A stretch of 64,000 nucleotides of DNA from Gymnodinialimonas ceratoperidinii (GCF_019297855.1 NZ_CP079194.1:186001-250000); one strand, 5' to 3'; positions 47,659 through 55,615 are shown, numbered from the stretch's first letter. A program made the numbers and translations. The notes: a model not told the origin generated them from the sequence alone.

Positions 47659-48612
47659 TTAGAAGAAAAGCTTCTCAGATTTCCAGTCGTCTGGAAATCC
47701 CATTGAGCGCAGGTGGTTAGTAGCTTCTTCGTGTTCATCAAATAAACCTTTTAGACTTGGACCTATTGGAGGCAAGCCAATTCGTTTAGAGATAACTTGC
47801 ATTACAGCCAAGGTAGTATAGAGACGATTGAATTGATTTTGTCCCGCTACACCGCCATCTATTTCGACTAAGTGAATATCTGAGTCTAGATACGCTTTGA
47901 CGCCGTCAGGTGCCGGAAAGTTCCTATTAAACAAGCGATTGTGATGAGCGCAGTGGTTTCGAACATCTCGGATGCAATGGATCCAGTTAGTTAGCTTCTT
48001 AAATTTGTCTGGCCCAATTTCTCTTCTCGTCCAACGGTCAAGCTTAAATTTAGAAATAGTATCCTCGGAAACGCTATTGAGCAGCGTCAACATATTGCCG
48101 AAGGTCATTAGCTCTATCGCCATCCAGCTCGGAGGCATAAGGCTGTAAAAGCTACAGTAATCGTTGTAGTATCGATCACGGAAGTGTCTTGCGAATGTTT
48201 CTTGAGACTCAAGAAACGCACTTCGAAGCTTATTTACCGTGTTTGCATAGGAAGCTGTGTTTCGACCAAAGAGGCTGGAGTCGAGGTACCAGAAGGAGTT
48301 CTCTGTTTTCGAGCAGATCGCTTCATTAAAACGAGTCCGGACAGCAATTTCGATACGCTGGATGTGCTTAAAAACTAGCAGGCGGAGTTTTTCATCAAAT
48401 TCGTAGAGCTGAACAGCTTGGTCCAGCGACGTGCCTTTAATAAAACCTCCATTCTCTCTGAACGGAAGGAGGTACGCCTTCAGGCGGTAGTACCCTTTTT
48501 CGTCCAACTGTTTTTCTGCAGCGGACGTGTCAGAAATCTCAAGTCCCTTGGACTTCAGATGCCTAACTTGTTCCGAAATGGATACCGGAGGGCGATTGTA
48601 AGAGCTCAACAT
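47659..48612 (-). CDS. Abi_2 (AbiD/AbiF) family abortive-infection HEPN protein
   Basis: 317 residues from ATG 48612 (a TTG at 48627 lies inside the terminator-like T tract). Family blocks in order: GYYRLKAYLLPF (~residues 40-51), LYEFDEKLRLLVFKHIQRIE (~70-89) with AVRTRFNEA, MPPSWMAIELMTFGNMLTLL (~159-178) and the RNHCAHHNRLFNR motif (~218-230). RNHCAH is an Rx4H HEPN ribonuclease signature. Members confer phage abortive infection; AbiF-type proteins have been described with an adjacent RNA partner. Three 60-base lines counted by eye have 22, 25 and 29 G/C, far below neighbours, so it is probably acquired. No good ribosome binding site is visible, consistent with low expression. A terminated hairpin RNA is predicted right upstream. 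Confidence 0.85.
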   Translation of the reverse strand: MLSSYNRPPVSISEQVRHLKSKGLEISDTSAAEKQLDEKGYYRLKAYLLPFRENGGFIKGTSLDQAVQLYEFDEKLRLLVFKHIQRIEIAVRTRFNEAICSKTENSFWYLDSSLFGRNTASYANTVNKLRSAFLESQETFARHFRDRYYNDYCSFYSLMPPSWMAIELMTFGNMLTLLNSVSEDTISKFKLDRWTRREIGPDKFKKLTNWIHCIRDVRNHCAHHNRLFNRNFPAPDGVKAYLDSDIHLVEIDGGVAGQNQFNRLYTTLAVMQVISKRIGLPPIGPSLKGLFDEHEEATNHLRSMGFPDDWKSEKLFF

Positions 48613-48625
48613 TATGAAATCATAC

Positions 48626-48675
48626 AAAAAGGCTTCCCCGCTTACGAGCGAAATCGCTCTGGAGGAAGCCGTTGA
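48626..48675 (-). ncRNA. Candidate small hairpin RNA ending in a terminator directly upstream of the Abi gene
   Basis: On the minus strand GGCTTCC (48670-48664) pairs with GGAAGCC (48637-48631), enclosing a second perfect stem GAGCG/CGCTC (48659-48655 with 48650-48646, loop ATTT), and is followed by five T (48630-48626). A promoter-like TTGCAA-17-TACATA lies just upstream. The predicted RNA is about 50 nt and ends 14 bases before the Abi ATG, so Abi mRNA needs read-through. Alternative: it is simply the pncB terminator, about 100 bases after that stop. Confidence 0.5.
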
Positions 48676-48682
48676 TGGCCTA

Positions 48683-48711
48683 TATGTAGTGCACAGAACG
48701 CGTCATTGCAA
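48683..48711 (-). promoter_or_regulatory. Candidate promoter for the hairpin RNA/Abi gene
   Basis: Minus strand: -35 TTGCAA (48711-48706), exactly 17 bases, -10 TACATA (48688-48683) followed by TA. The start would fall near 48676, just before the double hairpin. It lies in the intergenic region after the pncB stop. Confidence 0.45.
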
Positions 48712-48769
48712 GCGCTACTTGACTCGATGCGACAAATTTGACTCACAAGATATAGTGATTCGTGGTAGG

Positions 48770-50062
48770 CTAAACCACAACCTCCACCGCTTCCTGATCC
48801 CCCACTCCAAACACCCTCTTATACCGCGCGATCTCATCCGCCGGACCCATCGCCTTTTTCGGGTTGTCGCTCAGCTTGACGGTGGGGCGTCCGTTGGCGC
48901 TCACCGCCTTGCAGACCAGTGAGAAGGGGGCCAGGGCGTCGTCTTCCACGAGGCCTCGGAAATCGTTGGTGAGCAGCGTGCCCCAGCCGAAGGACACGCG
49001 GACGCGGCCGGCGAATTGTTTGTGCAGGGTCTCGATCTTGTCGACGTCGAGGCCGTCGGAGAAGATGATGAGCTTCTCGCGGGGGTCCTCGCCGCGGGAT
49101 TTCCACCAAGCGATGGCGTTTTCGGCGCCCGTCGCGGGGTCGCCGCTGTCGATGCGGATGCCGGTCCAACCAGCCAGCCAGTCGGGAGCGTTGTCGAGGA
49201 AGCCTTGCGTGCCGTAGGTGTCGGGCAGGATGATGCGCAGGTTGCCGGAATGCTCGTCGTGCCAGTCCGAGAGCACGTCGTAGGGGGCATTGGCCAGCGC
49301 GGTGTCATCCTCGGCGAGGGCGGCGTAGACCATGGGCAGTTCATGGGCGTTGGTGCCGATCGCCTCGAGGTCGCGGTTCTTGGCGATGAGGCAGTTGGAG
49401 GTGCCGGCGAAGCTCTCGCCCAGGCCCTCGCGCATGGCCTGAACGGCCCAGTCCTGCCAGAGGAAGGAGTGCCGCCGCCGGGTGCCGAAATCGGCGATGC
49501 GGAGCGAGGGATTGCCTTGCAGACGCTCGATCTTTTCCCAGAGCTTGGTCATGGCGCGGGCGTAGAGGACCTGGATCTCGAACCGGCCCATCTGGTCGAG
49601 CACGGCGCGGCCGCGCAGCTCCATCAGGACGGAGAGGGCGGGGATTTCCCAGAGCATGACCTCGGGCCAGGCGCCTTCGAAGGTGAGCTCGTATTGGTCG
49701 CCGACCCGTTCGAGGTGGTAGGGCGGCAGTTGCAGGTTCTCGAACCACTCCATGAAATCGGGGGAGAACATGGCGCGTTTGCCGTAGAAGGTATTGCCGC
49801 GCATCCACGTGCTTTCGCCGCGCTTCAGGCGCAGGGTGCGGATGTGATCGAGCTGTTCGCGCAGCTCGCCCTCGTCGATGAGCTTTGCGAGCGGGATGCG
49901 GGTGGTGCGGTTGATCAGGCTGAAGGTGACGCGGGTGTCGGGCTTGTTGCGAAACACCGACTGGCACATCAGCAGCTTGTAGAAATCCGTATCGATCAGG
50001 GACCGGACGATCGGGTCGATCTTCCACTTGTGGTTCCAGACTCGGGTGGCGATGTCGACCAT
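48770..50062 (-). CDS. pncB: Nicotinate phosphoribosyltransferase
   Basis: 430 residues. TDFYKLLMCQSVFRNKPDTR at the N terminus, FGTRRRHSFLWQDWAVQAMR and GTSNCLIAKNRDLEAIGTNA in the centre, and LIIFSDGLDVDKIETLHKQF near the C terminus match PncB. It makes nicotinate mononucleotide from nicotinate, completing salvage begun by pncA at 28006. Its 3' end borders the acquired Abi segment. Confidence 0.93.
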   Translation of the reverse strand: MVDIATRVWNHKWKIDPIVRSLIDTDFYKLLMCQSVFRNKPDTRVTFSLINRTTRIPLAKLIDEGELREQLDHIRTLRLKRGESTWMRGNTFYGKRAMFSPDFMEWFENLQLPPYHLERVGDQYELTFEGAWPEVMLWEIPALSVLMELRGRAVLDQMGRFEIQVLYARAMTKLWEKIERLQGNPSLRIADFGTRRRHSFLWQDWAVQAMREGLGESFAGTSNCLIAKNRDLEAIGTNAHELPMVYAALAEDDTALANAPYDVLSDWHDEHSGNLRIILPDTYGTQGFLDNAPDWLAGWTGIRIDSGDPATGAENAIAWWKSRGEDPREKLIIFSDGLDVDKIETLHKQFAGRVRVSFGWGTLLTNDFRGLVEDDALAPFSLVCKAVSANGRPTVKLSDNPKKAMGPADEIARYKRVFGVGDQEAVEVVV

Positions 50063-50124
50063 GGTGGGCCCTCCCTGTGCTCAGGCGGTTAGAGCAAGGG
50101 AGGGCGCGGGGCGCAAGGTTTGGA

Positions 50125-50850
50125 TTAGCTGCGGTATTCAGGGTTCTCGAAGCCGAAGCGCGCGCCCGCGTCCCAGGCGTTGCGGTCGTTGCCCTGGTTC
50201 GGGTAGCCGCCGGCGGATTTGAGGATCCGCGCGAGGTGCATGAGGTTCCACGTCATGATGGTGGTGTTGCGCTGGGTGAATTCGTTGTCGAAGCCCACGC
50301 GGGTGCCGTCGTCCTTCTCGTCGCCGTAGGAGGGGCCGGGGCCGGCCTCGCCGATCCAGCCGCAATCGGCCTGGGGCGGGGTGGTGTAGCCGAGGTGGTT
50401 CATCGCGTAGCCGATGGTCATGGCGGCGTGCTTGATGCCGTCCTCGTTGCCGGTGATCACGCTGCCCGCGACCTTGTTGTAGAAGACGGACTGGCCCTTG
50501 TCGTTCAGCTCTCCGGACATGCCGTAGAGGCGTTCGATCAGGACCCGGCAAACGGAGGATTCCTCGCCCAGCCAGAGCGGGGAGCCGATGACGAGGATGT
50601 CGGCGGCCTGCACCTTCTGCCAGATCGCGGGCCAGTCGTCGCGGTCCCAGCCGTGTTCGGTCATGTCGGGGTAGACGCCGGGGGGGACCTGATGGCTGAG
50701 CATGTGCAGGTGCTCGGTGGTGACGCCTTGGCCCGCCATGATGTCGGCAGAGGCGTTGAGGAGCAGCTTGGTGTGGCTCTCGGTCGGTTCGCGTTTGAGC
50801 GACGTGTTGATGAAAAGCGCGCGGAGATCGGCGAAGCCAGTATCGGACAT
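50125..50850 (-). CDS. Flavodoxin family protein/NAD(P)H-dependent FMN oxidoreductase
   Basis: 241 residues. A flavodoxin-like fold with ALFINTSLKREPTESHTKLL (FMN phosphate loop region), ADILVIGSPLWLGEESSVCR and SVITGNEDGIKHAAMTIGYA. Similar to NADPH-dependent FMN reductases of the WrbA/multimeric flavodoxin group. Substrate unknown. Divergent from the RNA methyltransferase gene with a repeat element in between. Confidence 0.85.
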   Translation of the reverse strand: MSDTGFADLRALFINTSLKREPTESHTKLLLNASADIMAGQGVTTEHLHMLSHQVPPGVYPDMTEHGWDRDDWPAIWQKVQAADILVIGSPLWLGEESSVCRVLIERLYGMSGELNDKGQSVFYNKVAGSVITGNEDGIKHAAMTIGYAMNHLGYTTPPQADCGWIGEAGPGPSYGDEKDDGTRVGFDNEFTQRNTTIMTWNLMHLARILKSAGGYPNQGNDRNAWDAGARFGFENPEYRS

Positions 50851-50940
50851 GGGGGTATTCCTTTGGAGCGAGGGCTCTGTCGAAGGTAGCGGGGCCGGGG
50901 CGAAAGTCCAAATTCGTGCGGTGCGGGCGGCGGAGGTGGG

Positions 50941-50970
50941 AGAGTTGTAGGGCCAAGGTGAAGGTGGGGA
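50941..50970 (+). repeat. Dispersed intergenic element, copy 5
   Basis: GAGAGTTGTAGGGCCAAGG then TGAAGGTGGGG, differing from the core by AAGGTG for AAGATG. Lies between the divergent flavodoxin and RNA methyltransferase genes. Confidence 0.5.
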
Positions 50971-51023
50971 GGGCAGGGATCGCGGCCCTCGTATTGGCGC
51001 GGGATACGGGATAGAGCTGCGGC

Positions 51024-52145
51024 ATGGTGAATGAAGAAATCTTCCTGGTCGCGGTGCCGGGGCTTGAGGGGCCGCTTGCGGCGGAAGCTGCGGCTTTGGG
51101 GTTCGCGGGCGTCAAACAGGTGCCGGGCGGGGTGGTCTGTTCCGGCGATCTGGCGGAGGCGGCGCGGGCCAATGTCGTGCTGCGCTGCGCGGTGCGGGTG
51201 CTGCTGCGGGTGGCGGAATTCCGAGTGATGCATCTGGCGCAGTTGGACAAGCGCGCCAAGAAGGTGGCCTGGACCGAGGTGTTGCAGGCGGGCGTCCCGG
51301 TACGGGTCGAGGCCGTGTGCCGCCGGTCCAAAATCTACGTCAACAAGGCAGCGGTGCAGCGGATCGCGGGCGGGCTGGAGGCGGCGGGGATCCCGGTGGC
51401 GAAAGAGGCCGCGATCACCGTGAAGGCGCGGATCGACGACGATCTCTGCACGATATCGGTCGATACCACCGGCGAGGCGCTGCATCGGCGCGGGCACAAG
51501 GAATTCGTCGGCAAGGCACCGATGCGCGAGACCATGGCGGCGGGTTTCCTCGCCGAGAAGGGGTTCGACGGGAGCCAGGCGGTGGTCGACCCGATGTGCG
51601 GCTCGGGCACCTTCGTGATCGAAGCCGCCGAGATGGCGCTGGGCCTGATGCCGGGGCGGTCGCGGGGGTTTGCTTTCGAACAGATGGCCGGCGGCAGCGC
51701 GCTGGGCGGGGACAGGAGCCTCCGGCGGGGATATTTGAAGAACGGGGAAGCGGGGGAAGACGCGCCCCTGCGTCCGATGTTTTTCGGCTTTGACCGTAAT
51801 GACGGGGCGATCCGGGGGGCCGTGAAGAATGCCGAGCGGGCCGGGGTTGCGGAACTGGTGCGGTTCGAGCGGCAGGCGATCAGTGATCTGACGCCGCCCG
51901 ACGGTGTGGCGCCGGGGATCGTGATCGTGAACCCGCCCTATGGCGGGCGGATCGGCGAGCGCAAGCTGCTCTTCGGCCTTTATGGAGCGATGGGGGCGAC
52001 GCTTGCCGAGGCCTTCCGGGGCTGGCAGATCGGGATCATCACCAGCGACGGCGGGTTGGCCAAGGCCACGGGGTTGGAGCTGACGGCCTTCGGACCGGTG
52101 GATCATTCGGGCACGAAAATCAGCATGTGGCAGGCGCAGCTCTAG
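51024..52145 (+). CDS. THUMP-domain class I SAM-dependent RNA methyltransferase
   Basis: 373 residues. N-terminal THUMP-like RNA-binding part (GLEGPLAAEAAALGFAGVKQ; VRVEAVCRRSKIYVNKAAV), then a Rossmann methyltransferase domain with DPMCGSGTFVIEAAEMALGL (SAM site) and IVNPPYGGRIGERK (NPPY catalytic motif of base N-methyltransferases). Resembles the YpsC/RlmL N2-guanosine methyltransferases of rRNA. Around residues 232-246 it contains an in-frame copy of a repeat-like segment (see 51716-51748). It shares 26 bases at its 3' end with the opposing gene at 52120. Confidence 0.88.
   Translation: MVNEEIFLVAVPGLEGPLAAEAAALGFAGVKQVPGGVVCSGDLAEAARANVVLRCAVRVLLRVAEFRVMHLAQLDKRAKKVAWTEVLQAGVPVRVEAVCRRSKIYVNKAAVQRIAGGLEAAGIPVAKEAAITVKARIDDDLCTISVDTTGEALHRRGHKEFVGKAPMRETMAAGFLAEKGFDGSQAVVDPMCGSGTFVIEAAEMALGLMPGRSRGFAFEQMAGGSALGGDRSLRRGYLKNGEAGEDAPLRPMFFGFDRNDGAIRGAVKNAERAGVAELVRFERQAISDLTPPDGVAPGIVIVNPPYGGRIGERKLLFGLYGAMGATLAEAFRGWQIGIITSDGGLAKATGLELTAFGPVDHSGTKISMWQAQL
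51716..51748 (+). repeat. Repeat-element-like segment inside the RNA methyltransferase gene
   Basis: GAGCCTCCGGCGGGGATAT then TTGAAGAACGGGG. GCCTCCGGCGGG is identical to the start of the element before recF (19337-19348), and the following TATTTGAAGAACGG resembles its tail. It is read in frame as SLRRGYLKNG between the SAM motif and GFDRNDGAIRG. Confidence 0.5.
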
Positions 52146-52362
52146 CGCTGAACTGAACGGGCGCGGGGGCGGGTTGGACCGGTGCCGGAATGCCGGGCCA
52201 GCCCCCGATGGCCGGAGGGCGCTGCATGCTGCCGCCAAGCTCGGGCCACACGGAGTTCTCGTATCCGGGGAGGGGCTGAGTGACGACATACTGCGCAGAG
52301 GCGGCAGACATGGAAGTGGACAGGGCGATGGCGGCGAAAATTGCCTTGGTGAGAAGGGACAT
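52120..52362 (-). CDS. Small exported proline-rich protein
   Basis: 80 residues from ATG 52362. Signal peptide LTKAIFAAIALSTSMSAASA then a short mature part rich in Pro, Ala and Gly (QYVVTQPLPGYENSVWPELG; GWPGIPAPVQPAPAPVQ). No family known to me. It overlaps the end of the RNA methyltransferase gene by 26 bases, tail to tail. Might be a pilus/envelope-associated peptide; no function assigned. Confidence 0.55.
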   Translation of the reverse strand: MSLLTKAIFAAIALSTSMSAASAQYVVTQPLPGYENSVWPELGGSMQRPPAIGGWPGIPAPVQPAPAPVQFSARAAPATC

Positions 52363-52455
52363 CTGGAAATACTCCGAAGGGGAAAGAGCGTGGATCAATG
52401 CCCTTTCCTACCAGAGCCCGCCGTCGCGCTCACTGTGGGTATCCCGTAGGTTTTT

Positions 52456-52728
52456 CTAGCCGCAATAGACGCGCGTGATCGTGCCGTCGTCGTCGATATC
52501 GAAGTTGATCCGGTCCAGCCGGTAGTCCCGCGTCACGATCGTACCGGGCCTGATCACCCGCGTGGTTTGCTCCAGCTCCAGCATATCGGCGATCTCACCG
52601 CTCTGTCCGACAAGCCCGGCAAAGCCCGACGCGCCGCAGGCATCCGTCAGATCGGGGTCGTCCGTCGTCTGCGCCATGGCCATTGCAGGGAGGGCGATCA
52701 AGGTCAGGACAAGGGGAATGCGGGTCAT
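52456..52728 (-). CDS. Exported I78-family peptidase inhibitor
   Basis: 90 residues from ATG 52728. Signal peptide IPLVLTLIALPAMAMAQ, then the I78 domain: DACGASGFAGLVGQSGEIAD, VIRPGTIVTRDYRLDRINFD and TITRVYCG. Two cysteines probably form a disulphide. Related to potato-inhibitor-I-like serine protease inhibitors; likely protects periplasmic proteins. A second, much shorter member is at 33109. Confidence 0.85.
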   Translation of the reverse strand: MTRIPLVLTLIALPAMAMAQTTDDPDLTDACGASGFAGLVGQSGEIADMLELEQTTRVIRPGTIVTRDYRLDRINFDIDDDGTITRVYCG

Positions 52729-52939
52729 GGTATCCTCCGTTGCTTTGTAAGTTAGATTGGAACAATCTTGATCCATAGCAAGACCGGGAGAACGAAGAAT
52801 ACATGCGCACCTGTGCCGATCCCAAAGGCGGCGACGCAGCCTTTACGCATCCTCGCGGTCGGATCATCCGCGCCGGTCTCCTCCCATTTGCCGTCCCTCA
52901 ACAGAGATTACTCAAGAAGACCTTGGAAAGGACCCTCCC

Positions 52940-53368
52940 ATGAAACTCAAACGCATATTGGCAGCCGCTGCCGCTACGCTTCTGGCCGCTGGCGCCGCTC
53001 AGGCAGAGGGCTGGACGGTAACGGATTTCTCCTCGATCTCGGATCGCGACACCTGCATGAGTTATGCGGAGACGACCTTCTCCACCTACCGCGCGCGGTT
53101 TGGCGGTGACGGTTTCACCGGACGGTCGAACTGGACCATCGGCGGCTATGACCTGCGCGGCGAAGTGGTGGACGGCCTGTTCATCTGCGCCGATGAAGCG
53201 GGCCTCGTGTCACCCTTCCTCGTAGTCTACAACGTCGACGACGACAGCGACGCCCGCGAGACGATTGCCGATCGCCTCGGCGATATCTGGGACGAGGTGG
53301 TGGCCGGAAACGGTGTCCCCGGCGGCGCGACACCGCAGCCCGTGCCTGTCCCCGGCGGCACCAAGTAA
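52940..53368 (+). CDS. Exported protein of unknown function
   Basis: 142 residues. Signal peptide ILAAAAATLLAAGAAQA; mature domain of about 120 residues with two cysteines (SDRDTCMSYAETTFSTYRAR; GLFICADEAGLVSPFLVVYN) and a Pro-rich tail (GGATPQPVPVPGGTK). GGAAAGG-like ribosome binding site (ttggaaagg) upstream. Not recognised. It lies between an I78 inhibitor gene and another exported protein gene on the same strand. Confidence 0.7.
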   Translation: MKLKRILAAAAATLLAAGAAQAEGWTVTDFSSISDRDTCMSYAETTFSTYRARFGGDGFTGRSNWTIGGYDLRGEVVDGLFICADEAGLVSPFLVVYNVDDDSDARETIADRLGDIWDEVVAGNGVPGGATPQPVPVPGGTK

Positions 53369-53437
53369 GCGCCCACTTTCCTGACATCGATACGTCGCCC
53401 CGACTTGGGACGGCGTATCCAACCGGGAGTTGGCCCG

Positions 53438-54193
53438 ATGCGCCTTGTCTCCGCCGCCTTTGCAGCCCTCGTCGCAGGGCTGCCGTCGCTCGCCCCTGCA
53501 CAGACCGAGACGCCGCTGGAACTCGGGATACCGGGTGACATGGTGCTCGCCGCGCGCTCTGCGTTCACCATCGTCAATGCAGAGGACGACCGATTGGTCC
53601 TGTTTGCCCACGCGGGGTTCCTGCCGGTGGTGCGTGACTATGCCCATGCCGCGCCTGCGGCGGGGATCAGCGTCTCCATCTGCGGCCATCCCTTTCCCCC
53701 GTTCCAACCGGGCGACCAGATGGGCGCGGGCCGGATGGATATTCCGCTTGGCGATCGGGAAACCGCCCGGCTGGCGGCGGATGTGCTTGCGGGGCTTGCC
53801 GATTGTGACAGCTTCACCGCCCATCACGGCGCTGCCGCGCCCGCGCCCCTTGGGCTGACCCTGTCCAGCCCGTCAGACAGCTACGCGGTGCGCCCGGATG
53901 AGGTGTTGTCGATCAGCCCGGGCACCTCGCCCCATACCGGCGCGGTGATCATCAACCTCGCCTTCGGCCCCGACCTCGCCGCGTGGATCGAAGTGGAAAC
54001 CGGCGAGCATATCGGCGAGACGATCGAAATATCGGTATGCGGAGAGGTCATCACCGCGCCGACGGTGCAAGTGCCGATTGCCGGGGGCAACATCCAGATC
54101 CATGGCGGATTTACCAAGACCGAGGCGGAAACCATGGCCGCGCGCATCCTGGGAGAGATTCCCTGCGCGCCTCCGCCATCCCCGGACAACTGA
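53438..54193 (+). CDS. Exported protein with SecDF P1-head-like C-terminal domain
   Basis: 251 residues from ATG 53438. Signal peptide LVSAAFAALVAGLPSLAPAQ. The N-terminal half (~30-140) is unrecognised. The C-terminal half has AWIEVETGEHIGETIEISVC, GEVITAPTVQVPIAGGNIQI and GGFTKTEAETMAARILGEIP, closely resembling the periplasmic P1-head subdomain of SecD (ATxxNxGKxLAIVLDGxVISAP...GxFT pattern). It has no membrane helices, so it is not a translocase component as such. Perhaps a periplasmic binding module. Follows the exported protein at 52940. Confidence 0.65.
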   Translation: MRLVSAAFAALVAGLPSLAPAQTETPLELGIPGDMVLAARSAFTIVNAEDDRLVLFAHAGFLPVVRDYAHAAPAAGISVSICGHPFPPFQPGDQMGAGRMDIPLGDRETARLAADVLAGLADCDSFTAHHGAAAPAPLGLTLSSPSDSYAVRPDEVLSISPGTSPHTGAVIINLAFGPDLAAWIEVETGEHIGETIEISVCGEVITAPTVQVPIAGGNIQIHGGFTKTEAETMAARILGEIPCAPPPSPDN

Positions 54194-54256
54194 AACCCGA
54201 GTAGACATTCCCCTCCGTCTCCCTATGTGCCACACAAGTCCAAAAGGAGACCCGCC

Positions 54257-54979
54257 ATGGCCAATGATACTCCGCTGCTTGCCGTCCTGATCGACGCAGA
54301 CAACACGTCCCACAAACACGCTCAGGCAATTTTCGAAGAGATCGCGCGCTTCGGCGAGGCCTCGGTTCGGCGCATCTACGGGGATTTCAGCTCCACCCAT
54401 ATGAAGGGTTGGTCCGGCGTTCAGTCGGAATACGGCATCGTCCCGCATCACCAGCCCGCCAACACGGTCGGCAAGAACGCCAGCGACATCGCGCTGGTGA
54501 TCGATGCGATGGATATCCTGCATTCGGGGCGCTTCGACGGCTTCGTGCTGGTCTCCTCGGACAGCGACTTCACCCGCCTCGCCAGCCGCATCCGGGAACA
54601 GGGCCTCGACGTTTACGGCATCGGCCAGCGCAAGACGCCCGAGGCCTTCCGCAAGGCCTGCAAGCGGTTCATCTTCATCGAGAACATCTTGCCGGATCAG
54701 CCCAAGGGTACCACCACCGAGACGAAGGCGGAGACCAAGCCGAAGGCGCGCCCGATCAACGAAGCCCGTGACCTTATTTTCCGCGCGATGGAGGCGATCG
54801 AGCAGGACGACGACTGGTATTCCCTCGGGCAGCTCGGCCAATACATGACCGCCGCCAACCCCGATTTCGACACCCGCACTTATGGCGCGCGCAAGCTGAG
54901 CGATCTGGTGGAGAGCCTGAAGATGCTGGAAGTGACGCGCGGCCAGGGCAACCAATTGCTGGTGCGCCGGCTCGATTGA
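54257..54979 (+). CDS. NYN-domain (LabA-like) protein with OST-HTH/LOTUS domain
   Basis: 240 residues from ATG 54257 (AAAGGAGA 10 bases upstream). N-terminal NYN/PIN-like nuclease fold: LLAVLIDADNTSHKHAQAIF, NASDIALVIDAMDILHSGRF, FVLVSSDSDFTRLASRIREQ with conserved acidic residues. C-terminal winged-helix OST-HTH domain (ARDLIFRAMEAIEQDDDWYS; ARKLSDLVESLKMLEV). Probably an RNA-processing or RNA-binding nuclease. Substrate unknown. Confidence 0.88.
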   Translation: MANDTPLLAVLIDADNTSHKHAQAIFEEIARFGEASVRRIYGDFSSTHMKGWSGVQSEYGIVPHHQPANTVGKNASDIALVIDAMDILHSGRFDGFVLVSSDSDFTRLASRIREQGLDVYGIGQRKTPEAFRKACKRFIFIENILPDQPKGTTTETKAETKPKARPINEARDLIFRAMEAIEQDDDWYSLGQLGQYMTAANPDFDTRTYGARKLSDLVESLKMLEVTRGQGNQLLVRRLD

Positions 54980-54997
54980 ACCGGAGGCGCCCCGCGC

Positions 54998-55615
54998 TCA
55001 GACCCGCTTGTAGCGCGCGAGGAAGGTCCGCACGGCCTCGTTCACGATCCGGTCGAGCTCCTCTTCGGAGGGGTCGCTCTCGATCCCGAACATGACCTTG
55101 AGCATCAGGTCTGTCCGGCAGAGCTGCGCCAGCTGGTCGGCAGCCAGCAGGGGATCGTCGATATCGAGCACGGCCAACGCCTGTTCGCTGCGCAGGAACC
55201 CGGCGATCTTCTCGCCCCAATGCTTGGGGCCGCTGTCATAGAAGGTCTCTCCCAACTCGGGGAAGCGCTTGGCCTCGGCCACGCAAACGCGGAACATGTT
55301 CTGCCCGAAATCGCTGACGAAGAAGGTCAGCAGCGTCTTGCAGATCACCACGAGCTTTTCCTCGACGCTCAGGCCCGGCTGCTCGAACAGCACCTCGACC
55401 TCGGATTGCGCGGTGCAGCCCTGTTTGAGAACCTCCAGAAACAGGCGCTGCTTGTCGGGAAAGTAACTGTAGAGCGTCGCCTTGGAGACCCCGGCGTCGC
55501 GGGCGATCTCGTCCACAGAGGCGCCCTCGAAGCCTTCACGCATGAAAACGGCGCGGGCGCCTTCGATCACCTGATCGTACTTGCGACCCTTCTTGGGCTG
55601 CAGTTCCGCATTCAT
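54998..55615 (-). CDS. TetR/AcrR family regulator
   Basis: 205 residues from ATG 55615; the longer open frame upstream covers the intergenic region and is rejected. HTH at residues ~15-55: ARAVFMREGFEGASVDEIAR and VSKATLYSYFPDKQRLFLEV. Divergent from the AEC transporter gene, with an inverted repeat between them. The C-terminal part resembles the AefR-like TetR subgroup, without certainty. Confidence 0.88.
   Translation of the reverse strand: MNAELQPKKGRKYDQVIEGARAVFMREGFEGASVDEIARDAGVSKATLYSYFPDKQRLFLEVLKQGCTAQSEVEVLFEQPGLSVEEKLVVICKTLLTFFVSDFGQNMFRVCVAEAKRFPELGETFYDSGPKHWGEKIAGFLRSEQALAVLDIDDPLLAADQLAQLCRTDLMLKVMFGIESDPSEEELDRIVNEAVRTFLARYKRV

Noticed and set aside
49016..50092. 358-codon plus-strand frame opposite pncB
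   Set aside because: Glu/Val/Ala-rich antisense translation without motifs; pncB is complete on the minus strand.
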